Assembly: GCF_030409905.1 (NCBI RefSeq)
Contig: NZ_JAUFQT010000003.1
Location: 1-15,749, forward strand
Length of the DNA stretch: 15,749 bases
Origin: Echinicola jeungdonensis
GTDB taxonomy: Bacteria; Bacteroidota; Bacteroidia; Cytophagales; Cyclobacteriaceae
Direction of reading: 5' to 3'
Each line of letters begins with the position of its first letter. Within the stretch, counting starts at the first letter, position 1. A program made the position numbers and the translations under genes. Below, piece after piece: positions 6,932-15,749 of the stretch. Below the pieces are notes generated by a model. It was given only the letters and a program-made list of their open reading frames with translations, was not told the origin of the DNA and made no database searches.

Positions 6932-7900
6932 ATGAATAGGGAGCAGCCTCCTAAAGAGATCATTGAAAAGATTCACCAGCTTCACGAAAAATTCAAAGCT
7001 TCTGGACAGGATTTGTCTTCCTATCTGGAAGGTTTATTATATGCTGATTACCTGACCTATTGGGATTATATTAACCTTGATACCTTATTGACCCTTCAGC
7101 AGCCTAAAACTTCCTTCAAGGACGAAAAAATCTTTATCATTTATCACCAGATCACAGAACTTTATTTTAAGCTGATCATTTGGGAACTGGAACAGATTGC
7201 TGGACAGGAAGAAATTAAGGCTGCTTTTATGAAAGAAAGATTGGATCGGGTGATCATGTATTTTGATCAGTTGATTTCCTCTTTTTCGGTAATGTGGAAG
7301 GGGATGGAAAAAGACCAATTTTTAAAATTCCGCATGTCCCTTTTGCCTTCCAGTGGCTTTCAGAGTGCACAATACCGGATGATTGAGATCATGTCCACAG
7401 AAATCCAGCATTTGGTCAATTTAAAGGAAAGGGAAGAATACCGGGATATCAACTTGACCAGTGTGGACAGTTTGTTTGATATTTTATATTGGCAATTCGG
7501 GGCCAAAGAACTCGCTACCGGGGAAAAGACCCTTACTCTGAAAACTTTTGAGCAGAAATATGGCAAAAAGCTCAAAGAGCTGATCATGGCTTATAGGAAA
7601 AAGAATATCTGGAAAACCTATCTAAAATGTCCGGACAAGGATGAAAAGCTGACGGGGATGATGCGGACCTATGATATGAAGGCCAATATTTTTTGGCCCT
7701 TGGCACATTATAAATCAGCCGTAAGGTACCTGCAGCGGGACCCTGGGGATATCGCTGCCACAGGAGGTACCAACTGGCAAAAATATTTGCCCCCCCGTTT
7801 TCAAAAGGTGATTTTTTATCCTGAACTTTGGTCTGACCAGGAGATAGAGGAATGGGGTAAAGGCTGGGTTGTACGGGAAGTTTTTGGCAAGGAAGAATAA
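6932..7900 (+). CDS. kynA: Tryptophan 2,3-dioxygenase
   Basis: TDO is a cytosolic haem enzyme that opens the indole ring of tryptophan to give N-formylkynurenine, the first step of the kynurenine pathway. The frame is intact, 322 residues from the ATG at 6932. Family blocks in order are TYWDYINLDTLLTLQ, then IYHQITELYFKLIIWELEQ (His is the active-site residue of the HQxxEL block) and FLKFRMSLLPSSGFQS followed by AQYRMIEI (substrate-carboxylate Arg in FR). The closing block is WPLAHYKSAVRYL, whose His at about residue 259 aligns with the haem ligand, and ATGGTNWQKYL. It belongs to the divergent Bacteroidota branch, but the key residues are present. A TTG at 6893 in the same frame would add 13 mostly basic and polar residues; I prefer the ATG because the family begins near it. 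It is divergent from gcdH, which acts at the far end of the same degradation route. Confidence 0.93.
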   Translation: MNREQPPKEIIEKIHQLHEKFKASGQDLSSYLEGLLYADYLTYWDYINLDTLLTLQQPKTSFKDEKIFIIYHQITELYFKLIIWELEQIAGQEEIKAAFMKERLDRVIMYFDQLISSFSVMWKGMEKDQFLKFRMSLLPSSGFQSAQYRMIEIMSTEIQHLVNLKEREEYRDINLTSVDSLFDILYWQFGAKELATGEKTLTLKTFEQKYGKKLKELIMAYRKKNIWKTYLKCPDKDEKLTGMMRTYDMKANIFWPLAHYKSAVRYLQRDPGDIAATGGTNWQKYLPPRFQKVIFYPELWSDQEIEEWGKGWVVREVFGKEE

Positions 7901-7981
7901 AATTAGCTATATCCGAGATGAAGTGACTTCTTTTCCTGAAAGAATAACATTGTTCAATTTTAAGGATAAATACCTTACCTG

Positions 7982-9560
7982 ATGAAAAAAGAAATCCAAT
8001 TTCGGCTCAGCCCCAGAGAAGCCTTTGATGAAAAGGTTTTTGAGAAAAAGGTCCTCAGTGAACTAGGTCTCCATAAAGGGCAGGATAATATTCAAATTCG
8101 CCAAACAAAAAGATCCATCGATGCCAGGGGACGTCAGGTAAAAGTCAATGTTTCCGTAGAAACTTTTATCAATGAAGAACCCAGTAGCAGGGTAATAGGG
8201 GAATACCGGTATAAAAATATAGAAAATGCCTCGTCCGTCATCATTGTCGGCTCCGGGCCTGCCGGGCTTTTTGCTGCTTTGCGGGTTATTGAGTTGGGAG
8301 GAAAACCCATCATCCTGGAGAGGGGGAAGGATGTTAGGAGCCGAAGAAGGGATTTAGCCGCCATCAATAAAGAACATTTGGTCAATCCAGAATCCAATTA
8401 TTGTTTTGGGGAGGGGGCGCCGGAACTTATTCGGATGGAAAACTTTATACTCGCTCAAAAAAAAGAGGGGATATCAGAAGGGTACTGGAAATCATGGTGG
8501 AAATTTGGTGCAACTGAGCAAATTTTGGTAGATGCCCATCCCCATATCGGTACCAACAAATTACCAGGGTTGGTGAAAGCTTTGAGGCAACAGGTGCTGG
8601 ATGCAGGGGGAGAGATCCATTTTGATACCCGTGTAGATAACATTATATTAAATGGTAATGAAGTAATTGGCGTGAAGACGCAGGAAGGTGAAACTATTAA
8701 GGGATTGGGAGTAATACTGGCAACAGGCCATTCTGCAAGGGATATTTACCATTTGCTTTACCAAAAGAAAATACTGTTAGAAGCCAAACCATTTGCCTTA
8801 GGAGTGCGGGTGGAACATAATCAATCCCTGATTGACAGTATTCAATATCATTGTGCAGGGGACCGAGGACCTTATTTGCCTGCTTCTTCTTATTCTCTGG
8901 TACAGCAAACCTATTTTGAAGGAAAGCAAAGAGGGGTGTTTTCTTTTTGCATGTGTCCGGGTGGTTTTATTGTTCCTGCAGCTACTTCCCCAGGAGAATT
9001 GGTTGTCAATGGGATGAGTCCCAGCAGGAGGGATGGAAAGTTTGCCAACTCAGGGTTGGTGGCTGCTGTTGAACTTGAAGATATCCCGGAATTTGCCCAA
9101 TTTGGGCCATTGGCTGCTATGGAATTTCAAGCAAAAGTGGAAAAAAACCGCCTGGAAAGCAGGAGGGAAAACACAAGTTGCACCTGCACAGCGTTTGTTG
9201 GATTTTGTTGAGAATAAAGAAAGTCAAAATTTGCTGGAAACCTCTTACCAACCCGGGTTACAAACTTCCAATATGAATGAAGTATTACCCCCATTTATTG
9301 CCGTTAGGCTAAGGGATGCATTTATTGCATTTGGAAAAAAAATGAAGGGTTATCTTTGCAATGAAGCGCAAATAATTGGTGTGGAAAGCAGAACCAGTTC
9401 CCCGGTCAGAATCCCAAGAGAAAAGGATTCTTTTGAACACCCCCAAATCAAAAGATTGTATCCATGTGGTGAAGGGGCCGGTTATGCAGGTGGCATTGTT
9501 TCTGCGGCCATGGATGGGGAGCGTTGTGCTGAAAAAATAATGGAAAAATATGGAAAATGA
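7982..9560 (+). CDS. FAD-dependent dehydrogenase of the COG2509 type, frameshifted
   Basis: The reconstructed protein has about 525 residues. An N-terminal domain of about 85 residues (KKEIQFRLSPREAFDEKVF and on to VIGEYRYK) precedes a Rossmann FAD-binding motif VIIVGSGPAGLFAAL (GSGPAG at residues 90-95). The conserved GEGGAGTYSDGKLYTR, FALGVRVEHNQSLID, CPGGFIVPAATSPGE and the C-terminal FAD contact YPCGEGAGYAGGIVSAAMDG follow. This architecture is the uncharacterised dehydrogenase family COG2509; substrate and partner are unknown. Three single-base shifts occur. A lost G near 8415 and an extra G near 8500 compensate each other and scramble about 28 residues in the raw frame. An extra A near 9147 moves the C-terminus to another frame. 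The stop at 9558-9560 overlaps the start of the CoA-binding gene, so the two are probably translated together. Confidence 0.88.
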
Positions 9561-9933
9561 TTTGACCAAAAAAAAGACCCTAATAGTAGGAGTAAGTCAG
9601 AATACTTCCCGCTATGCTTATTCTGCCACTGAAATGCTCCAAGAGCATAAAGTCCCATTTGTTCCCATTGGAATAAATAAAGGGGAAGTCTTTGGGAAAA
9701 AAATTAAAAACCTCAGGGAAAAGCCAGAGATCTCGAATGTACATACCGTCACACTATATATCAACCCTGAACATCAAAAAGAATGGGAGGATTACCTGAT
9801 TTCTCTGAAGCCCAAACGGTTATTTTTTAATCCTGGAGCAGAAAACCAAGCTTTTGCCGAAAAGGCAAGAAAAGAAAATATAGAGGTGAAAAATGCCTGT
9901 ACCATGGTCATGTTAAGCACAGATCAATTTTAA
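9550..9933 (+). CDS. CoA-binding domain (Rossmann fold) protein, YccU-like
   Basis: This intact 127-residue protein is the length of single-domain CoA_binding_2 (COG1832/YccU) proteins. The N-terminal strand TLIVGVSQNTSRYAYSATEM is the phosphate-binding turn, VPFVPIGINKGEVFGKKI continues the Rossmann core, and the family end block is FFNPGAENQAFAEKARKENI followed by ACTMVML. The fold resembles the CoA-binding domain of succinyl-CoA synthetase alpha; the cellular role is unknown. Its ATG lies 11 bases inside the end of the flavoprotein gene, which indicates one transcript with translational coupling. A 136-bp gap then separates it from gyrB. Confidence 0.88.
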   Translation: MENDLTKKKTLIVGVSQNTSRYAYSATEMLQEHKVPFVPIGINKGEVFGKKIKNLREKPEISNVHTVTLYINPEHQKEWEDYLISLKPKRLFFNPGAENQAFAEKARKENIEVKNACTMVMLSTDQF

Positions 9934-10030
9934 GGAAAAAGGCATCTTAGAAAGGTCAATTTTTGAGGATTTTTAGCGGTTTTATGTCAAAAATGTCGTA
10001 TTATTAGAGGTTGAAAGTGCAATTGAAGGT

Positions 10031-10047
10031 AGAGGATTTTATCCTCT
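10031..10047 (+). other. Small hairpin in the gyrB leader
   Basis: AGAGGAT (10031-10037) and ATCCTCT (10041-10047) form a perfect 7-bp stem with a TTT loop, 22 bases before the gyrB ATG. A TTATT follows, too weak for a convincing terminator. It could attenuate read-through from the upstream pair or structure the gyrB leader; either is speculation. Confidence 0.4.
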
Positions 10048-10069
10048 TTATTCGTTTATAAATCCAATT

Positions 10070-12027
<1,958 letters not shown>

Positions 12028-12051
12028 TGGTCAAGGACGTATAAGAAACTC

Positions 12052-12073
12052 AAGGGGCGATTAGCCCCTTTTT
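12052..12073 (+). terminator. Rho-independent terminator after gyrB
   Basis: A 7-bp stem pairs AAGGGGC (12052-12058) with GCCCCTT (12064-12070) across a GATTA loop, followed by further Ts to 12073. It begins 25 bases past the gyrB stop and ends the gyrB transcript before ppk. Confidence 0.88.
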
Positions 12074-12143
12074 CGTTTTACTTTCCGGTAATTTTGGAAC
12101 ATTTTTTATTATTTAAAAACCGTACAGAAAGGTGTTTAAGGAA

Positions 12144-14321
12144 ATGGAATTAATTCAAAAAAATAGATTTGAAGGCAAAATAGATAGCAGTGACCTGATA
12201 AGTCGGGATTTGAGTTGGTTAAAATTTAATGACCGGGTACTGGATCAGTCTAAAAAAGAGAGTAGATCGATTTTCGAAAAACTCAAATTTATGGCCATCA
12301 CTGCCTCTAACCTAGATGAATTTTTATGATCCGGGTAGGGTCTTTGTATAATTACCTTGATTATGATAAAGAAAGAATAGATTACTCTGGGTTAAGGGAA
12401 GAACCTTTCAAGGCCAAGTTGATGGAGGATTCCCAAGAATTTCATAAAAAGCAGCACTCCCATTTTATGGGAGAAATTCTACCTAAAACCAAAGCCGAAG
12501 GGTTTATCCTAAGCAATGTCAAAAACCTGAAAATAGAGGAGCAGGAGTACATAAAGGAATATTTCCATAAAGCAGTATACCCCATGCTCACTCCCATGGT
12601 TTTTGATGGCTACCATACCTTTCCCATCTTGATGAACAAGCTCCTTATTTTTGGAGTAGTGACGATCAATCCAGGGGATAAAAAGGACAATAGAAAGCTT
12701 TCTTTTGTTCAAATCCCTTCTAATATCCCCCGGTTCTTTGAGATTGAAAGAGGAGATTCGGTGATTTTTGTTCCTATTGAGGAAGTCATAAGAGAGCACA
12801 TCGTTTCTCTATTTAGAAATGTCATTATAGAGTCCATTAACCTTTTTAGGATAACCCGAAACGGGGATTTTACCTTGGAGGAAAGTGAGGATATGGATTC
12901 CAATTTTTTGGAGGAGTAAAAAGAAAATTAAATGAGCGGAAAACCGGCCGGGTGGTTCGGATTGAAATTGAGGAAGGCTATAGCCGCTGGATGATCAATC
13001 TTCTGAAAGATCGTTGGAACATCATGGATGACGGGATCTTTATGGTGGACCGGAGGAGTATGCTTGATTTTACCAGCTTTTGGCAGATTATTGGGCATAA
13101 ACGGTTCAAGGATAAAATTCCCCAAATGCCTTATCCGGTTCCTCCGGTATCCTATCCGGAGGCGGGGTCCCAGGATATTTTCCAAGTGTTAAAACAAAAG
13201 GATGTATTACTTCACCATCCTTACAACAGTATAAGCCCCATCTTGAATTTGCTGGAAAAGGCAGCTGAGGATCCTAATGTGATGGCTATTAAAATGACCA
13301 TTTACCGTCTTGCCAAACATTCCAGTGTTACCCATGCTTTGCTAAAAGCAGTGGAAAATGGAAAACACGTTTCTGTTCTTTTCGAGGTAAAGGCAAGATT
13401 CGATGAGGAAAATAATATTCAGGAGGCTAAAAAACTCCAAAAGGCGGGGTGTTTTGTGATTTACGGGGTCAGTAATTTCAAAACCCATACTAAATTGCTT
13501 CTGGTTGTCAGGAAAGATGAAAACAAAGTAACCCGTTATGTCCACCTTGGTTCCGGAAATTATAATGAGGATACGTCAAGGCTTTATACGGATTTGGGGC
13601 TATTGACCACAAATGAAGTCCTGGCCAATGACGTGTCAGAATTCTTTAATGTAATCACCGGCCATTCCATGCCTTCTACTTACAAAAATCTGATTACGGC
13701 TCCTATGGGAATGCGGAGTCAGTTAATCAAATTTATAGAAGATGAAGCTGAACATGCTAGAAAGGGCTTGCCTTGTGGTATTTTTATCAAGGTAAACAGT
13801 TTAGAGGACAGTGAGATCATTTATGCCTTATACCGGGCTTCCCAATCGGGAGTTCCCATTAAGTTAATTGTCCGTGGGATTTGCTGTCTTCGTCCTGGAA
13901 GGAAGGGCCTGAGTGATAATATTGAAGTGTATTCTATCGTCGGGGATTTTCTGGAACATTCCAGGATATACCATTTTCATAATAATGGAGACACCAGGAC
14001 TTATGTCGGAAGTGCGGATATGATGGTAAGGAGCTTTGAAAAGCGTTTGGAATCCTTGTTTAGGGTCCAGGATGAAAACCTTGAAAAGCAACTGATGAAT
14101 ATCCTTGCTTACAATCTAAAAGATAATATCAATTCCTACAGGATGTTAGAGGATGGGACTTATGTGGCCAAAGAACCAAAAGAAGGGAGGAGGAATTTAA
14201 TATTCACCATGAGTTTTTTCATGTGACCCAGGAAATAATAGATAAGGTTCAGTTAATTGAATCTGAGGTGAAATCTATTGAGGAAGCCGAGGAGACAGAA
14301 GAAACCAAAAAAGCCCATTAA
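12144..14321 (+). CDS. ppk: Polyphosphate kinase 1, frameshifted
   Basis: Ppk1 reversibly builds long-chain polyphosphate from ATP and is usually membrane-associated. The reconstructed protein has about 725 residues. The N-terminal domain has [16 protein letters not shown] and [15 protein letters not shown]. The middle region has [18 protein letters not shown], then [30 protein letters not shown] and [11 protein letters not shown], whose HxK is the phospholipase-D-like motif probably holding the phosphorylated His. [18 protein letters not shown] follows. The C-terminal half has [12 protein letters not shown], the second His in [10 protein letters not shown] and [15 protein letters not shown]. 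The tail is acidic ([12 protein letters not shown]). Three lost bases break the frame: a T near 12324, a G near 12916 and a G near 14188. A GTG at 12132 is an alternative start; the ATG fits better. The stop codon lies inside the terminator shared with the facing exopolyphosphatase gene. Confidence 0.95.
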
Positions 14322-14336
14322 ATAATGGGCTTTTTT
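14307..14336. terminator. Bidirectional terminator shared by ppk and ppx
   Basis: AAAAAAGCCCATTA (14307-14320) is perfectly complementary to TAATGGGCTTTTTT (14323-14336). With unpaired inner A and T bases the real loop is larger. An A-run on one side and a T-run on the other give a U-tail on either strand. Both genes' stop codons (ppk 14319-14321; ppx complementary to 14318-14320) lie inside the hairpin. Confidence 0.9.
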
Positions 14337-15208
14337 ACTTGATTTCTTTCAAATAAAACATTCATTACCCCATCTTTTAAGCCCACATCCGGGACGATCA
14401 TTTTACTGGCTTTGGCAGCTTCCATAGCTGCCAGGTAAATATTCGAAGCAGGGATGATGACATCTGCCCGGTCGGGATTGAGGTTGAGTACATTGACCCT
14501 TTCCTCATAGCTAAAACCTTCCAGATAGGATTTTATTTCCTGGATTTTGGCAATGTCTAAGTAGCGTTTGTTTTTCCGGGTTTGGTAAGTTCAAAAACCT
14601 TGTTGATATTTCCCCCTGTGCCAATGCAGGTGATTTTGTGTTCAGGTCAATGTTTTCATGAATAAAATCCCTCATGCTTTTCCATACTTTAGGAGAAACA
14701 TCCTCATCCAAGGTTCGAACTGACCCTATTTTAAATGATTTGCTGGCAATTTTTTTCTGGTTGGTGTAAATGTTTAGCTCGGTGCTACCACCCACCTACA
14801 TCCACATGGAGATAAGATTTGTTATCAATATAATTCCATAGGGCAATATTGATCAGGTCGGCCCTCCTTGTTCCCGTCAATGATTTGAATTTTAAGGCCT
14901 ATGTCCTGTTTGACTTCCTCAGCGATATCCCGGCCATTTTCAGATTCCCTCATTGCCGAAGTGGCACAAACCATATAATCATCCACTTCATACAGGTCAA
15001 TCAAAAGCTTAAAAGCCTTCATAAGCTTAACAAACTTTCTCCTATTTGGGTCGCTGATTCTTTTGTCATGAAAGACATCCATCCCCAGCCTCAGGGGAAA
15101 CCTTACATATTCTAATTTTTTTAAATTGATATTGCCATTGTAATGGGTGACGTGAGTGATTTGCAATCTAATGGCATTGGATCCAATGTCTACAGCTGCT
15201 AATTTCAA
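14318..15208 (-). CDS. ppx: Exopolyphosphatase / Ppx-GppA family phosphatase, frameshifted
   Basis: Ppx/GppA enzymes release phosphate from polyphosphate ends or hydrolyse pppGpp; polyphosphate is the likelier substrate here because ppk faces it. The reconstructed protein has about 297 residues, the single-core ASKHA length. MKLAAVDIGSNAIRLQI is the first phosphate-binding loop. CATSAMRESENG and the family IIDG-N-KEADLI block follow, then VDVGGGSTEL (second phosphate loop), ITCIGTGGNINKVFEL and the closing ASNIYLAAMEAAK and VPDVGLKDGVMN. Four single-base changes disrupt it: an extra G near 14862 and near 14790, and a lost A near 14635 and near 14578. The protein ends NQVKKPII, with the stop overlapping that of ppk by tail-to-tail arrangement. 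The ATG complementary to 15206-15208 is the natural start. Confidence 0.92.
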
Positions 15209-15310
15209 AGGTCTCTTTCTTAGTTACGTTTAAACTTTTCCCCGATATAAAATTTCATGGGCTTGCATGTTTTGTGCCCAATGATTAACGAGGTTTTTAA
15301 GGTTATAAAT

Positions 15311-15338
15311 GTAAAATAAAAGAGGGGAATTTCACCCC
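15311..15338 (-). terminator. Possible weak terminator after the small membrane protein
   Basis: On the minus strand GGGG (complement of 15335-15338) and CCCC (complement of 15324-15327) enclose a 7-base loop, and a T-rich stretch (TCTTTTATTTTA) follows. The stem is only 4 bp, so this is marginal. Confidence 0.3.
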
Positions 15339-15344
15339 ATCAAT

Positions 15345-15554
15345 TTATTTTTTGCGCGATAAGGCCAAAACAATGATGCCTGCGGCAATTGAAATCCCAC
15401 CGGCGTAAGGTGGCCAGTTGATGTCTTTTTCTTTTTCAGTACTTAATTGAATGGGACCTGCATCAATAATCTTTTCTTCGGTAGTGTAAGAAACCCCGGT
15501 TATGATGAACATGATGATCCCTAAAACTATTAAAACAACTCCTAATATTTTCAT
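15345..15554 (-). CDS. Small two-helix membrane protein, 69 aa
   Basis: The frame is intact. A first hydrophobic helix occupies about residues 3-22 (LGVVLIVLGIIMFIITGVSY). A polar loop of about 25 residues follows (TTEEKIIDAGPIQLSTEKEK, then DINWPP). A second helix spans about 49-65 (AGGISIAAGIIVLALS), ending in a basic SRKK. This suggests an integral inner-membrane protein with both termini on the same side, and the basic C-terminus suggests that side is the cytoplasm. Short proteins of this design are common in Bacteroidota; I know of no assigned function. It follows the TerC-like gene on the same strand after a gap of about 60 bp that contains a possible terminator, so it may have its own promoter. 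Confidence 0.75.
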   Translation of the reverse strand: MKILGVVLIVLGIIMFIITGVSYTTEEKIIDAGPIQLSTEKEKDINWPPYAGGISIAAGIIVLALSRKK

Positions 15555-15586
15555 GGTCTAATGAATTGATTGGAAATTCAAACTAC

Positions 15587-15616
15587 AAAAAACTTACCAT
15601 ATTTATGGGGTTTTTT
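15587..15616 (-). terminator. Imperfect terminator at the end of the TerC-like gene
   Basis: On the minus strand AAAAAAC followed by a CCAT core pairs with ATGG and GTTTTTT, with small bulges (one base on one side, three on the other). The T6 run ends the structure and the hairpin overlaps the stop codon. The layout resembles the perfect hairpin at the ppk stop. Confidence 0.5.
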
Positions 15617-15749
15617 AGTTTTCACTGGCTTTTTGCAATCTGTATTTATTTATGGATAGCATCATACTGCAAAAAAGAATCCCAATTACAACTGATAAAG
15701 AGTAAAGTGAGGAAATATGGAGAAAGGAGGATAAAACCATTTTAGCCCC
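15615..15749 (-). CDS. C-terminal end of a TerC/Alx-type integral membrane protein, partial
   Basis: Only about 44 residues are inside the window: GAKMVLSSFLHISSLYSLSV, then VIGILFCSMMLSIN and a polar end KYRLQKASEN. The stop is complementary to 15615-15617. The G-x-KM followed by a short hydrophobic stretch, H-I-x-S/T, and one last membrane helix resembles the final segment of TerC/Alx proteins (family pattern GVKMLL...HIP...SL). These are multi-helix inner-membrane proteins, some linked to metal homeostasis. With so little sequence the assignment is tentative. The gene starts outside the window. Confidence 0.45.
   Translation of the reverse strand, partial: GAKMVLSSFLHISSLYSLSVVIGILFCSMMLSINKYRLQKASEN

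Noticed and set aside
8412..8505. Apparent unusual insert (APELIRMENFILAQKK and on) in the COG2509 protein
   Set aside because: A lost G and an extra G compensate each other. Restoring them gives the conserved GEGGAGTYSDGKLYTR block, so this is an error artefact and not a novel domain.
14825..15208. Truncated 127-residue Ppx with an unusual end (NKEGRPDQYC)
   Set aside because: Removing one extra G near 14862 restores the family block KEADLI and continues into VDVGGGSTEL, so the short version is an artefact.

Overview
The window looks like ordinary chromosomal sequence from a member of the Bacteroidota, probably order Cytophagales near the Cyclobacteriaceae. That placement is inference from gene content and protein style: a secreted DUF1573 protein, a tryptophan 2,3-dioxygenase of the divergent Bacteroidota type, a short GyrB without the proteobacterial insertion, AT-rich leaders and few clear Shine-Dalgarno sites. 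I see no phage, transposase, CRISPR, rRNA or tRNA gene.

Layout. Positions 1-565 (minus) hold the first two thirds of a CtlX-like citrulline/arginine-family hydrolase. Positions 780-2038 (minus) hold a 4-hydroxyphenylpyruvate dioxygenase whose C-terminus is replaced by the tail of an unrelated beta-propeller-like protein. Positions 2393-2815 (plus) encode an acidic hypothetical protein with a strong terminator. Tryptophanyl-tRNA synthetase (3110-4087, minus) and a secreted DUF1573 protein (4159-5255, plus) diverge from each other. Glutaryl-CoA dehydrogenase (5592-6799, minus) and tryptophan 2,3-dioxygenase (6932-7900, plus) are also divergent. Then follow a COG2509 flavoprotein (7982-9560), an overlapping CoA-binding-fold protein (9550-9933), gyrB (10070-12027) and polyphosphate kinase (12144-14321), all on plus. 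Exopolyphosphatase (14318-15208, minus) faces the kinase, and the two stop codons lie inside one shared terminator hairpin. A small two-helix membrane protein and the C-terminal end of a TerC/Alx-type membrane protein (both minus) close the window.

Functional themes. The first group is amino-acid catabolism: HPPD for tyrosine, TDO for tryptophan entry, GcdH for glutaryl-CoA from tryptophan or lysine, and CtlX for citrulline. The second is polyphosphate turnover, with Ppk1 and Ppx/GppA as a convergent pair. Housekeeping genes (trpS, gyrB) sit between them.

The dominant caveat is that about 30 single-base insertions or deletions break genes throughout the window, including essential ones (trpS, gyrB), mostly in homopolymer runs. 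I read these as sequencing or assembly errors rather than biology. Most coding entries are therefore reconstructions spanning several frames. The best candidates for unusual biology are non-coding: degenerate heptamer repeat ladders (GTAnnnn) in two intergenic gaps, a related palindrome, and a short duplicated piece of the DUF1573 gene. I found no convincing new multi-gene system.
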